Positions 16,398-24,689 of a stretch of DNA of 64,000 bases are shown here, one piece after another (position 1 is the first letter of the stretch; each line of letters opens with the position of its first letter). The notes beneath the pieces are model-generated. The model saw only the letters and a list, made by a program, of their open reading frames with translations, did no database searches and had not been told where the DNA came from. This DNA is from Paramylibacter kogurei (GTDB lineage: Bacteria > Pseudomonadota > Alphaproteobacteria > Rhodobacterales > Rhodobacteraceae): positions 992,001-1,056,000 of the forward strand of contig NZ_MDGM01000012.1 in the NCBI RefSeq assembly GCF_002742285.1. The letters run 5' to 3'. Position numbers and translations under genes: made by a program.

Positions 16398-18020
16398 CTA
16401 GCCTAAACGCTTATTTGGCGCGATATCACGAATATCTATGGTCAACTCAATGATACCACCTTGTTCGCTAACCTTTTGAAACGCTGTAATAAATTGCGAA
16501 GTTTTGGTGACCAGTTGATAGTCAAAACCATATGCGTTGCTAATGTCTTTGAAATTTGGATTTTGAAGTTCTGTACCGCTAATGCGATTGGCATATTTGC
16601 CTTCTTGGTGCATTCGGATCGTGCCATAACTTCCGTTATTAAAGATGATCACAACGGGTTTCAGATCATTTTGCATGGCTGTGCCAAGCTCGTTGCATGT
16701 CATCTGAAAATCACCATCACCAGCGAAACAAATCACTTGGCGTTTGGGATGGATGGATTTCATTGCAATCGCGGATGGAAACCCTGCGCCCATGGCACCT
16801 GATTGTGGCGCAATAAGCCGGCGATTATGATTAAAATTCAAATACTTACTGTGCCAAATTGCGAAATTTCCAGCGCCGTTGGTGATAATTGCATCATTAT
16901 CCAGCAATCCATTCAGCGCATCACAAATCTGTGCAGGATTAACCGCACCAATGGTTTCCGGTAATTGACGCGCGTCATGATACCCCGTGCGACATTCATT
17001 CATCCATTCGGCCCATTGGCAATTTATATTACAATACAAAAGCTGTGAAACCAAGATATTAGGACATGAATTAATATGTGTATCGCATTGATAAACCTTA
17101 CCTAATTCGTCTGGCGATATATGTGTGTGAATGATTTTTTGCGTCGGTGTTGGCAGATCAAACAATTCCCAACCATCTGTGACAACCTCGCCAAATCGTT
17201 GATTTATAACCAAAATCAAATCTGATTGTGCGATGCATGTTTTCATCGCATCTGATTTTCCAAACGATGCATCACCGATATATTGCGCTGAACTGTTGTC
17301 CATCAAATCCTGATTACGAAAACCACAGATCACTGGTATTTTGGCGGATTCAGCAAATTGTTGTAGATCAAGGCGCCCTTGCCTATCCCAGCCACCGCCA
17401 CCAACCATAATCAACGGCCGTTTGGCATTTTGCAACGCAGATTGAATCGTTTCGATGTCTTGCGCAGACGGGCTAGGTTTTGCGATGCTTATCGCAGGTG
17501 GAACCGTTTTTTCGGTTACTTCTCGTAACATATCCTCTGGCAAGGCGATGACAACGGGGCCTGGGCGCCCTGACATTGCGGTGCAGTAAGCGCGCGCGAT
17601 AATTTCAGGGATACGATCAGGATCGTCAATTTCCGTGACCCATTTCGCAATGGGCCCAAAGAATGCGCGATAATCAATTTCTTGGAACGCTTCTCGTTCG
17701 CGCATGTCCCGCCCGATTTGACCAATAAACAGGATCATCGGGCTGGAATCTTGCATGGCGGTATGCACACCAATGCTTGCATTCGTTGCACCAGGTCCAC
17801 GCGTGACAAAACAAATGCCGGGTTGGCCTGTGAATTTGCCATAAGCCTCTGCCATAAACGCCGCCCCACCCTCGTGTCGTGTGGTGATGAAATTTATCGC
17901 ATCTTTTTGATCATAAAGCGCATCCAACACCGAAAGATAGCTTTCCCCGGGTACGCCATAAATTACATCAGATTTTTGAGCGATAAGACATTTCACCAAA
18001 AGTTCAGCAGCAGTTTGCAT
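16398..18020 (-). CDS. ThDP-dependent enzyme, acetolactate synthase-like large subunit
   Basis: The 540-residue protein has the three-domain ThDP plan: N-terminal PYR domain with the activating Glu in TRHEGGAAFMAEAYG, a central Rossmann-like domain, and a C-terminal PP domain with GDGDFQMTCNELGTAMQ and FNN, the GDG-N27-NN cofactor motif. Relatives include biosynthetic acetolactate synthase, but no small subunit is adjacent, so it may be a decarboxylase or lyase of the wider family. The start is set at ATG 18020 with GGGA upstream; ATG 18041 would add seven residues and the frame extends to 18182 without support. It is convergent with uxaA, a single-gene unit. Substrate unknown. Confidence 0.85.
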   Translation of the reverse strand: MQTAAELLVKCLIAQKSDVIYGVPGESYLSVLDALYDQKDAINFITTRHEGGAAFMAEAYGKFTGQPGICFVTRGPGATNASIGVHTAMQDSSPMILFIGQIGRDMREREAFQEIDYRAFFGPIAKWVTEIDDPDRIPEIIARAYCTAMSGRPGPVVIALPEDMLREVTEKTVPPAISIAKPSPSAQDIETIQSALQNAKRPLIMVGGGGWDRQGRLDLQQFAESAKIPVICGFRNQDLMDNSSAQYIGDASFGKSDAMKTCIAQSDLILVINQRFGEVVTDGWELFDLPTPTQKIIHTHISPDELGKVYQCDTHINSCPNILVSQLLYCNINCQWAEWMNECRTGYHDARQLPETIGAVNPAQICDALNGLLDNDAIITNGAGNFAIWHSKYLNFNHNRRLIAPQSGAMGAGFPSAIAMKSIHPKRQVICFAGDGDFQMTCNELGTAMQNDLKPVVIIFNNGSYGTIRMHQEGKYANRISGTELQNPNFKDISNAYGFDYQLVTKTSQFITAFQKVSEQGGIIELTIDIRDIAPNKRLG

Positions 18021-18085
18021 GTTGATTCCCGTTTTTTTCATCACGCAACCATTTTTGGCTGTGCCGCGCAAGGCGTGATCATTAA

Positions 18086-18115
18086 TTGACCCAAGGGAAA
18101 GCAAATGCAGATAAA
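18086..18115 (+). promoter_or_regulatory. Candidate promoter of the structured RNA at 18122
   Basis: TTGACC (18086-18091) and GATAAA (18110-18115) are spaced by 18 bp on the plus strand, pointing into the intergenic region with no plus-strand protein gene ahead of tsf. Predicted start is near 18122. Confidence 0.35.
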
Positions 18116-18121
18116 TGTGCG

Positions 18122-18302
18122 GTTTGTCACTTTTTGTGCAGCGCAAAAACGTTAGCAATACGCCCAGAGGGACACAGAGCACACGGCTTTCCTAGGGCCA
18201 TTCGCTTCCTCTTTCTGCGTGGGGTCCTGACACTCCCGGTTCAAAGACCCTACGCAACACATATTTAAAGATTTTTCATTCGCCAGCGTGTGGCACAAAA
18301 CA
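18122..18302 (+). ncRNA. Probable structured non-coding RNA (6S-like topology)
   Basis: The 347-base gap between the ThDP gene and tsf has no convincing reading frame but a strongly paired layout. TTTTGTGC (18132-18139) pairs with GCACAAAA (18293-18300), closing a molecule of about 170-180 nt. Inside, TGCGTGGGGTC pairs with GACCCTACGC around a loop containing CTGACACTCCCGG, and GCCCAGAGG pairs with CCTAGGGC further 5'. A plausible promoter lies at 18086-18115 and a bidirectional terminator at 18311-18347. Size and end-to-end closing stem resemble 6S RNA, but I could not match the primary sequence from memory, so the family is not assigned. The opposite strand would fold similarly. Confidence 0.5.
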
Positions 18303-18310
18303 AATTTTCA

Positions 18311-18347
18311 TAAAAAAAGCCCAGCGTAATGCTGGGCTTAATTTTTT
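18311..18347. terminator. Bidirectional Rho-independent terminator between the ncRNA and tsf
   Basis: AAGCCCAGC (18317-18325) pairs with GCTGGGCTT (18331-18339) around GTAAT. A T-run follows on the plus strand (18341-18347) and an A-run precedes it (18312-18318), giving a T-run on the minus strand. It can end tsf and the opposing RNA. Confidence 0.85.
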
Positions 18348-18367
18348 CGATTTAAACGTTGGGAGAA

Positions 18368-19243
18368 TTAGCCACCCATTGTTTTTGCAACTTCTGCTGC
18401 GAAATCTTCTTCTACTTTTTCAATGCCTTCGCCCACTTCGAGGCGTACAAATGAAACAATTTCGGCACCTGCGTCTTTGGCAGCTTGGCCAACAGTCACG
18501 TCAGGGTTCATCACGAATGCTTGGTTAACCAAGGTCACTTCGGAGTAGAACTTTTTGATACGGCCTTTGATCATGTTTTCGATGATATTGTCAGGCTTGC
18601 CAGATTCACGTGCTTGTTCAGTCAAAACTGTTTTTTCACGCTCGATCACGGCTGGATCAAGATCTTCTTCGGACAAGGATGCAGGGTTTGTTGCCGCAAC
18701 GTGCATTGCGATTTGTTTCGCAGTTGCTTCGTCGCCGCCTTTCAGCGCAACCAAGACACCGATTTTGCCCAAGCCATCAGCGGCAGCAGTGTGGATATAT
18801 GAACCCACAACATCGCCAGTAACCTTGGCCATACGACGCACAGTCATGTTTTCACCGATTGTTGCGATCGCATCTGTTACTGTGTCTTCGACAGTTTTGC
18901 CGTTTACATCCGCTGATTTCAGCGCATCAACGTCGTCAACATTTACGGCCGCAGCAACAATACCGTTCACCATTTTTTGGAAGTCAGCATTTTTACCAAC
19001 GAAGTCAGTTTCGGAGTTCACCTCAACCGCAACGCCAACGCCGCCTTCGACCTTTACGCCAACCAAACCTTCGGCAGCAGTACGACCAGATTTTTTAGCA
19101 GCTTTTGCCAAACCTTTGGTGCGCAACCAATCCATGGATGCTTCGACGTCACCATCGTTTTCAACAAGTGCTTTTTTCGCGTCCATCATGCCAGCACCTG
19201 ACAGTTCACGCAGTTCTTTTACCAATGCAGCTGTAATCGCCAT
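18368..19243 (-). CDS. tsf: Elongation factor Ts
   Basis: The 291-residue EF-Ts is the nucleotide exchange factor for EF-Tu. The N-terminal UBA-like module [24 protein letters not shown] and the core TDFVGKN motif ([12 protein letters not shown]) that contacts EF-Tu are clear. The start is ATG 19243 with GGAG 6 nt upstream; the frame extends four codons further without support. It follows rpsB by 66 nt on the same strand, the standard rpsB-tsf operon, and ends at the bidirectional terminator at 18311-18347. Confidence 0.98.
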   Translation of the reverse strand: MAITAALVKELRELSGAGMMDAKKALVENDGDVEASMDWLRTKGLAKAAKKSGRTAAEGLVGVKVEGGVGVAVEVNSETDFVGKNADFQKMVNGIVAAAVNVDDVDALKSADVNGKTVEDTVTDAIATIGENMTVRRMAKVTGDVVGSYIHTAAADGLGKIGVLVALKGGDEATAKQIAMHVAATNPASLSEEDLDPAVIEREKTVLTEQARESGKPDNIIENMIKGRIKKFYSEVTLVNQAFVMNPDVTVGQAAKDAGAEIVSFVRLEVGEGIEKVEEDFAAEVAKTMGG

Positions 19244-19309
19244 TGTATTCTCCAATTCGTTCGGAATTGAGGGGGCTATATCGCCCCCTGATGTCAGTAA
19301 TGTGACAGC

Positions 19310-20350
19310 TTAACCAGCCATCAATTCTTTTGCTTGGCCGATCCAATCGTCGCGCTCAATGCGGCCTTTGAATGACAGATTGTCATCAACCCACATGATT
19401 TCGTCGTTTGACCATGATGCCACTTGTGCAAATTGGTAGATGCCCAATTTGTTCATTGTTTCTTCCAGTTTTGGACCAACGCCAGAGATTTTTTTCAAAT
19501 CATCTTTGTCTGCTGGTGCTTCTGTGAACAATTGTGGTTTTGAACCGGCGCTTTCAACAGCTTCTTCTTCTGCTGGTGCAGCTTTTGCGGCTGGTGCTTC
19601 TTCTACGATTTCTTCGATTGGTGCTTCTTCCAATGCGCCAACGTCGATACCCGCAGAACCCATTTGTGATGCCATGCCGTCCAATGCCGCACGTGCGATC
19701 AAATCACAGTAAAGACCAATTGCGCGCGCTGCGTCATCGTTACCAGGGATTGGGTAATCAATGCCATCTGGTGCAGAGTTAGAGTCAACAACAGCGATCA
19801 CTGGGATACCCAATTTTTTCGCTTCTGCCACAGCCAAAGATTCTTTGTTTGTGTCGATAACAAAAATCAAATCTGGGGTGCCGCCCATTTCGCGGATACC
19901 GCCCAAAGATGCTTGCAATTTAGTTTGCTCGCGTTCCATGCCCAGACGTTCTTTTTTCGTAAGACCATCAGCGCCGTTTTCCAATTTTTCGTCGATTTGT
20001 TTCAAACGCGCGATTGAATTAGAAACTGTTTTCCAGTTTGTCAGCGTGCCACCCAACCAGCGGTGGTTCATGTAATATTGTGCTGAACGCTCTGCGGCGT
20101 CTGCAATTGCTTTGGCTGCTTGGCGTTTTGTACCAACGAACAAAATTGAACCGCCTTTAGCAACGGTTTGTTGAACAACCAACAACGCCTGATCCAACAG
20201 GGGAACAGTTTGTGTCAGATCCATGATATGGATACCATTGCGTGAACCATAGATAAACTGGTCCATGCGAGGGTTCCAACGATGTGTTTGGTGGCCAAAA
20301 TGTACGCCTGCTTCAAGCAATTGACGCAATGAAAACTCTGGTAGAGCCAT
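19310..20350 (-). CDS. rpsB: 30S ribosomal protein S2 with C-terminal helix-hairpin-helix extension
   Basis: At 346 residues this is about 90 longer than typical S2. Residues 1-235 are the normal protein ([47 protein letters not shown]). Residues 240-280 are a low-complexity Ala/Glu linker, and residues 283-346 form a compact domain beginning [21 protein letters not shown], a helix-hairpin-helix motif followed by [17 protein letters not shown]. Similar domains are attached to several unrelated proteins in Rhodobacterales, for example the NuoE C-terminus (recalled, not checked here). The extension probably sits on the solvent side of the small subunit; its job is unknown. Confidence 0.97.
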   Translation of the reverse strand: MALPEFSLRQLLEAGVHFGHQTHRWNPRMDQFIYGSRNGIHIMDLTQTVPLLDQALLVVQQTVAKGGSILFVGTKRQAAKAIADAAERSAQYYMNHRWLGGTLTNWKTVSNSIARLKQIDEKLENGADGLTKKERLGMEREQTKLQASLGGIREMGGTPDLIFVIDTNKESLAVAEAKKLGIPVIAVVDSNSAPDGIDYPIPGNDDAARAIGLYCDLIARAALDGMASQMGSAGIDVGALEEAPIEEIVEEAPAAKAAPAEEEAVESAGSKPQLFTEAPADKDDLKKISGVGPKLEETMNKLGIYQFAQVASWSNDEIMWVDDNLSFKGRIERDDWIGQAKELMAG

Positions 20351-20365
20351 TGTAACTTTCCTTTT

Positions 20366-20409
20366 CCGGTTTCGCCTCAGCGGGGTCGAAGGGCAATTTG
20401 CCCAACCGG
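20366..20409 (-). promoter_or_regulatory. Structured rpsB leader segment
   Basis: In the 5' untranslated region of rpsB, CCGGTT (20366-20371) can pair with AACCGG (20404-20409), enclosing an inner palindrome-like GGGCAA-T-TTGCCC. It ends about 15 nt before the ATG. Many rpsB leaders mediate autoregulation by S2; that role here is an inference. Confidence 0.35.
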
Positions 20410-20485
20410 TGGAGTATCAGGGATTTCTCCCCCAACACCCGCAAGCCCCGCCTGTGGATTGATTTGCGCCGTTTATGCCAAGATT

Positions 20486-20514
20486 ATCATATGTTCAAGC
20501 CCCTATTTGAACAA
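20486..20514 (-). promoter_or_regulatory. Probable sigma-70 promoter of rpsB-tsf
   Basis: On the minus strand, TTGTTC (20514-20509) and TATGAT (20491-20486) are 17 bp apart; the -10 matches consensus at five of six. The predicted start near 20479 leaves a leader of about 130 nt. Confidence 0.45.
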
Positions 20515-20618
20515 ATAAGCACCATCGGCGCGCTTTGGTGGAAATTCACATTGCAATTCGGGCGAGACAGACAATAAATAACGTAACGCATGAAACTTAA
20601 CGAAATACATTAGCACTG

Positions 20619-21341
20619 ATGGCAAAACCAAAACCTAGCAATGCCCCCCGCCCCAAACGTGCGGGACTATTTGCACGATTACGCAATAATTTTTTAACAG
20701 GGTTGGTTGTGGTGCTGCCTGTGGCGCTGACAATCTATTTGTTATGGACATTTGTTGGGTTCGTGGACAACCGCGTGTTGCCACTTGTGCCAGAGGCTTA
20801 CAACCCCGCCACTTATACTGATGCTAATATCCGCGGCTATGGGTTGTTTGTATTTCTTATCTTCACCACATTTGTTGGTGCATTGGCCAAAGGGATTTTT
20901 GGGCGTCAATTGCTCCGCTTTGGCGAAAGCTTGGTCGATCGTGTGCCTGTTGTACGCTCCATCTATAATGGGGTGAAACAAATCGTTGAAACGGTGACGA
21001 GTTCGTCCAATTCCAGTTTCGACAAGGCGTGTTTGGTTGAATACCCGCGCAAAGGTATCTGGGCCATTGCGTTTATTTCCACCGAAAGTTCGGGTGAAAT
21101 TCTAACCAAGACCGGCCAAGAAAAAATGATGAGCGTGTTTTTACCTACCACACCAAATCCAACATCTGGTTTTTTGCTCTTTGTACCAAAATCCGATGTC
21201 GTTGTTTTGGATATGGATGTCGAAGCAGCGGCGAAATTGGTGATTTCTGCGGGGCTTGTCATGCCACCAAAAGATGGTGAAATCAAAAATGGCAGTGCGA
21301 AAACCGCACGCACAGTGACCAAGAAAACCGCCGTGAAATGA
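20619..21341 (+). CDS. DUF502 family inner-membrane protein
   Basis: The 240-residue protein has a basic N-terminus (MAKPKPSNAPRPKRAG), then two membrane spans at about residues 27-50 (FLTGLVVVLPVALTIYLLW) and 68-90. The conserved family segment VDRVPVVRSIYNGVKQIVETV follows, and a soluble domain with VFLPTTPNPTSGFLLFVPKSDV. DUF502 proteins have no settled function. The stop overlaps the start of the LysE-type gene (ATGA), so the two are translationally coupled. Confidence 0.9.
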   Translation: MAKPKPSNAPRPKRAGLFARLRNNFLTGLVVVLPVALTIYLLWTFVGFVDNRVLPLVPEAYNPATYTDANIRGYGLFVFLIFTTFVGALAKGIFGRQLLRFGESLVDRVPVVRSIYNGVKQIVETVTSSSNSSFDKACLVEYPRKGIWAIAFISTESSGEILTKTGQEKMMSVFLPTTPNPTSGFLLFVPKSDVVVLDMDVEAAAKLVISAGLVMPPKDGEIKNGSAKTARTVTKKTAVK

Positions 21342-21943
21342 TCACGGCAGGTTTAACGGGGTTTTCCACCTCTATTTCATTGATCTTGGCAATTGGTGCA
21401 CAAAATACATTGGTCTTACGCCAAGGTTTAGCAAGGGCACATGTTTTACCCGTTGTCTTGTTTTGCGCCATTTCTGATGCGGTTCTGATTGCACTGGGTG
21501 TGGCAGGGTTTTCGGCGATCGTCGATCAATACCCATCCTTGCCAAAAATAATGGCATGGGGTGGTGCGATATTTCTGTTTGTTTACGGTGCGATGCGTCT
21601 TTATGCGGCGGCCACATCAGATTATGCCAATGAAATGGCGGGGCGATCCCTGCCCTTGCGCCAAGTGTTGTTCACGCTTGCGGGTGTGACATGGCTGAAC
21701 CCACATGTATATTTGGACACGCTTGCGCTGATCGGTGCAATTTCAACAAAATTCCCAGCAATGGATGAAAAGTTAAGCTTTGCATTCGGCGCGGTATCCG
21801 CATCATTCGTATTCTTTTTCGCACTTGGTTTTGGCGCGAAATATCTCGCGCCATTTATGCGGTCACCGCGCACATGGCGGGTTTTGGATGTTGGGATCGC
21901 AATTGTAATGTTCGCGATTGCGATTTTGTTGATTGCCAAGTAA
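21338..21943 (+). CDS. LysE/ArgO-family amino acid exporter
   Basis: The 201-residue protein has six hydrophobic segments and the family opening GLTGFSTSISLILAIGAQNTLVLRQGL, matching LysE/ArgO exporters of basic amino acids more closely than RhtB. WLNPHVYLDTLALIG, with the conserved NPHVYLDT, is a further family motif. It is coupled to the DUF502 gene by a 4-nt overlap. No LysG/ArgP-type regulator is adjacent. A hairpin spanning its stop codon (21942-21968) separates it from the convergent binding-protein gene. Confidence 0.9.
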   Translation: MITAGLTGFSTSISLILAIGAQNTLVLRQGLARAHVLPVVLFCAISDAVLIALGVAGFSAIVDQYPSLPKIMAWGGAIFLFVYGAMRLYAAATSDYANEMAGRSLPLRQVLFTLAGVTWLNPHVYLDTLALIGAISTKFPAMDEKLSFAFGAVSASFVFFFALGFGAKYLAPFMRSPRTWRVLDVGIAIVMFAIAILLIAK

Positions 21944-21968
21944 CGCCAAGACAATAAAACTTGGCGTT
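21942..21968. terminator. Hairpin between convergent lysE-like and solute-binding protein genes
   Basis: AACGCCAAG (21942-21950) pairs perfectly with CTTGGCGTT (21960-21968) around a 9-nt loop, overlapping the lysE-like stop codon. No T-run follows on either strand, so it may be a weak terminator or an mRNA 3'-end stabiliser. Confidence 0.4.
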
Positions 21969-21984
21969 ATCAATGCATTAAACG

Positions 21985-23808
21985 CTATTCTTCAACCCAC
22001 CAAACCTCTGGCAGGAACCCCTGCCAATCACCATACATCGGCAAGCGTTCTGGGTATTTCAGCTCTTTTTTGTGGGCAATACGGGATTCCTTGGAATACC
22101 AAAGCGGGATCATATAGCGCCCCGCAGTCAGGATCCGATCAAGCGCTTTGACCCCAGCCACAAAATCATCTTGGTTTTCTGCGGTCAAAAACGATTCAAT
22201 CATCGCCTCTGCGGCTGCGCTATCCATCCCCATGAAATTGCGGGTTCCCTGCTCGGTCACGCCATCGCGCCCCCAATATAATTTTTGTTCATTGCCCGGT
22301 GACAGCGACAGATAATAGAAATTGTAAATCATGTCATAGTCATAGGCATTGCGCCGTTCGTTATATTGCGCATCATCAATGGATGAAATGGTGGCGCTAA
22401 TCCCCAACCGTTTCAATGCATCAAGATAGATATTCACGATACCTTCGGTTTGAATGCCGCCAACCGTACCGCCATTTTTCAATAGAATATCAAATGTAAA
22501 CGGATCACCAGCGGCGTTTTTCAACACACCATCCTGAATTGTCCAACCCGCCGCTTCCAATTGTTGTTGTGCGACGCGCAGGTTTTTACGATTTCGTTCG
22601 CCCCCTTGTGCCACGGGCAATGAATAACCGTCGATCGTGCCTGGAACCAAATCATCTTTAAACGGTTCAAGTAATTCCAAAACCTTACCTGATGCGCCGC
22701 CGTGATCCATACCCAAAACGGAATTTGAAAAATACGAAGTCGAACGAGGTTCAACCCCACCATTGGTGGTTTGATTGATAAATTCAAAATTGAATGCATG
22801 GATTAACGCATCACGCACACGCCAATCTTTGAAAATATCGCGCCGTGTGTTCATCACGAACCCCTTGGAGCCCGATGGACGCGCGTGTGGGATGGTCGAT
22901 TTCACAACATCGCCCGACGTGACCGCGGGAAAATCATAACGTGTTTCCCACCGCCCCGCATTACCCTCGCGATACCAAGATGCGGCGCCTGATTTAAACG
23001 CCTCGAAAATCACATCGCCGTCTTGATAAAATTCGTAACGCAATTCATCCGCGTTGTGCTGCCCTTTGTTAAAGGCCAAATCATTACCCCAATAATCGGG
23101 GTTGCGTTTGAAAGAAATGAAACGGTTAGCTTCGAATTTATCAATGACATAGGGGCCAGAGCCGTGGAATGTATCTAGGCTACTTTCATCAAATGCGCGC
23201 CCCTCCCAATCCGCCTTTTTCAAAATCGGGCGTAGCCCTAAAATAAGCGGCGCTTCGAAATCAACCACATTAAACGTAAATCGGACAGAATGCTCGCCTG
23301 TCTGTTCTACTTTTTCGACCTTTTGCCACGAACCTTGGTATCGTGGATGGCCAATGGTTCCCATTGTTTCAAAAGACCAAATCACATCTTCGACTGTAAC
23401 AGGTGATCCATCGGAAAATTTGGCGTTTTTGTTCAGCGTAAACTCAACCCATTCGCGATTGGGGCCTGTTTCAACACTCTCTGCAAGCAGGCCATACAGT
23501 GTGAATGGTTCGTCATAGCTTCGGCCAAGCAAGCTTTCGACAACATGCGCCCGCACACCCCATGGGGCGCGACCCTTGAGGATGTACGGATTCAACGAAT
23601 CGAATCCCCCTTTATCCCCAAAAACGATTCGCCCACCTTGTGGCGCATCTGGGTTTGCATAGGGTAATGACACAAAATCTGGTGGTAATGCAGGGTCTCC
23701 ATACATAGCGATGCCATGTTTTGGTTCTGCCAATGCCATGCCCCCAAACAACAGCGCCGCCGTTGTAACAAGTGCGAGTCGCTTATTGTTGATCGTTCTT
23801 CGTGTCAT
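21985..23808 (-). CDS. ABC transporter solute-binding protein family 5 (oligopeptide, YejA-like)
   Basis: The 607-residue periplasmic protein has a signal peptide (RRTINNKRLALVTTAALLFGGMALA, cleavage near residue 27) and the family-5 pattern. Near the mature N-terminus is FVSLPYANPDAPQGGRIVFGDKGGFDSLNPYILKG; then GSGPYVIDKFEANRFISFKRNPDYWG. Length and the ALPPDFVSLPYANPDAP opening fit YejA-type binding proteins for peptides and microcin C-like compounds. The start is ATG 23808 with GGATG upstream; the frame continues 23 codons further with no signal sequence. No yejBEF permease or ATPase genes are adjacent, so it is an orphan here. Confidence 0.88.
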   Translation of the reverse strand: MTRRTINNKRLALVTTAALLFGGMALAEPKHGIAMYGDPALPPDFVSLPYANPDAPQGGRIVFGDKGGFDSLNPYILKGRAPWGVRAHVVESLLGRSYDEPFTLYGLLAESVETGPNREWVEFTLNKNAKFSDGSPVTVEDVIWSFETMGTIGHPRYQGSWQKVEKVEQTGEHSVRFTFNVVDFEAPLILGLRPILKKADWEGRAFDESSLDTFHGSGPYVIDKFEANRFISFKRNPDYWGNDLAFNKGQHNADELRYEFYQDGDVIFEAFKSGAASWYREGNAGRWETRYDFPAVTSGDVVKSTIPHARPSGSKGFVMNTRRDIFKDWRVRDALIHAFNFEFINQTTNGGVEPRSTSYFSNSVLGMDHGGASGKVLELLEPFKDDLVPGTIDGYSLPVAQGGERNRKNLRVAQQQLEAAGWTIQDGVLKNAAGDPFTFDILLKNGGTVGGIQTEGIVNIYLDALKRLGISATISSIDDAQYNERRNAYDYDMIYNFYYLSLSPGNEQKLYWGRDGVTEQGTRNFMGMDSAAAEAMIESFLTAENQDDFVAGVKALDRILTAGRYMIPLWYSKESRIAHKKELKYPERLPMYGDWQGFLPEVWWVEE

Positions 23809-23885
23809 CTGCGCAACATCCCTGTATTGAATCGCTCGTTTTTTGGTTGATAATAGCCTTGAAACGGAATTGTTCAATTTTTTCC

Positions 23886-23914
23886 TTGGCCTAAGGCGGG
23901 GGCTCGCCTATAAA
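23886..23914 (+). promoter_or_regulatory. Candidate promoter of the small RNA at 23921
   Basis: TTGGCC (23886-23891) and TATAAA (23909-23914) are spaced by exactly 17 bp on the plus strand, where both flanking protein genes run the other way. Confidence 0.45.
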
Positions 23915-23920
23915 TATTGT

Positions 23921-23995
23921 ACTGCTCGATAGGTTTCTTGCCTGTATGAAACCTGCCTCAATACTTGACGCCCTCTTCGTGAGGGCGTTTTTTTT
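23921..23995 (+). ncRNA. Candidate small regulatory RNA, about 75 nt
   Basis: Between two minus-strand genes lies a complete plus-strand transcription unit. It has a promoter with 17-bp spacing (23886-23914), a stem-loop GGTTTC-N10-GAAACC (23932-23953), a single-stranded linker of about 14 nt, and a strong Rho-independent terminator (23968-23995) that ends 2 nt before the stop of the XRE gene. No open reading frame of note fits. The terminator cannot serve the neighbouring genes because its T-run is on the plus strand. The unlinked segment TGCCTCAATACTTG could be the pairing seed. An Hfq-dependent small RNA is the simplest reading; hfq is in this window. Confidence 0.55.
23968..23995 (+). terminator. 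Rho-independent terminator of the candidate small RNA
   Basis: ACGCCCTC (23968-23975) pairs with GAGGGCGT (23981-23988) around TTCGT and is followed by eight T residues. It functions only on the plus strand. Confidence 0.85.
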
Positions 23996-23997
23996 GG

Positions 23998-24624
23998 CTA
24001 ATTCAGAGTTGTTACCCACAAAATTACCGCATCCTCTTGCGACGTGGAAATCACGTTATGCCCCATCGCAGCGTCATAATACACGCTATCACCGCGGCGC
24101 ATTTCAACGGGTTCATAATGTTCCGTGTAAAATTGAATGACACCCGACAGCACATATAAAAATTCCTCACCATCATGGCGTACCCAGCCGTCAAATTCAT
24201 CAACGCGGCGTGCACGCACACGGGCGCGATATGGCAACATGCTTTTCTGTGTCATGCTTGCCGCCAACATTTCATGTTCATATGTCGGTGTTAGATGCGG
24301 TTTACCCTCACCATTTTTGGTGATCGCCATACGCGCCATTACCTGATCGGTTTTTGGCGGGGTGAAAAGCTGTGGAACGGAAATATCCAATCCTTCGGCC
24401 AGTTTTTTCACCGCTTCAAACGTTGGTGACATTTGTTCGTTTTCGATTTTTGACAATGTGGAACGTGCCAATCCCGCCTGTTGTGCCGCTTGTTCCAGCG
24501 TCCAGTTTTTCGCTTTGCGCAAATCACGCACGCGCGCGCCCAGGTTTAATGGTTCAAGCGGTTCTGCTTTTTTCCCATCAGCACGTGCGATTTTGATAAT
24601 ACTGGCTTTGTCATGTTCTGTCAT
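23998..24624 (-). CDS. XRE-family regulator with C-terminal cupin domain
   Basis: The 208-residue regulator has a helix-turn-helix of the Cro/C1 type (VRDLRKAKNWTLEQAAQQAG then LARSTLSKIENEQMSPT, about residues 30-66) and a C-terminal cupin_2 domain (about 125-205, with DGEEFLYVLSG and MRRGDSVYYDAAMGHN). This architecture (PuuR/HipB-cupin type) regulates amino acid, polyamine or peptide metabolism. The start is ATG 24624 (TEHDKASI); the longer frame to 24696 lacks an initiation site. No strong Shine-Dalgarno is seen. It is divergent from the frnE-like gene and upstream of the orphan peptide-binding protein, which it might control. Confidence 0.88.
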   Translation of the reverse strand: MTEHDKASIIKIARADGKKAEPLEPLNLGARVRDLRKAKNWTLEQAAQQAGLARSTLSKIENEQMSPTFEAVKKLAEGLDISVPQLFTPPKTDQVMARMAITKNGEGKPHLTPTYEHEMLAASMTQKSMLPYRARVRARRVDEFDGWVRHDGEEFLYVLSGVIQFYTEHYEPVEMRRGDSVYYDAAMGHNVISTSQEDAVILWVTTLN

Positions 24625-24689
24625 GAATGTGATATAGACCGCGCAAAACTTGGTTGCAACTTGGATTAAGATCACGCAAACCTCCCCCC

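Noticed and set aside
18555..19313. Long plus-strand reading frame (252 codons) opposite tsf
   Set aside because: It is antisense to the unmistakable EF-Ts gene, is Ser/Thr/Pro-rich without any family pattern, and has no ribosome-binding site.
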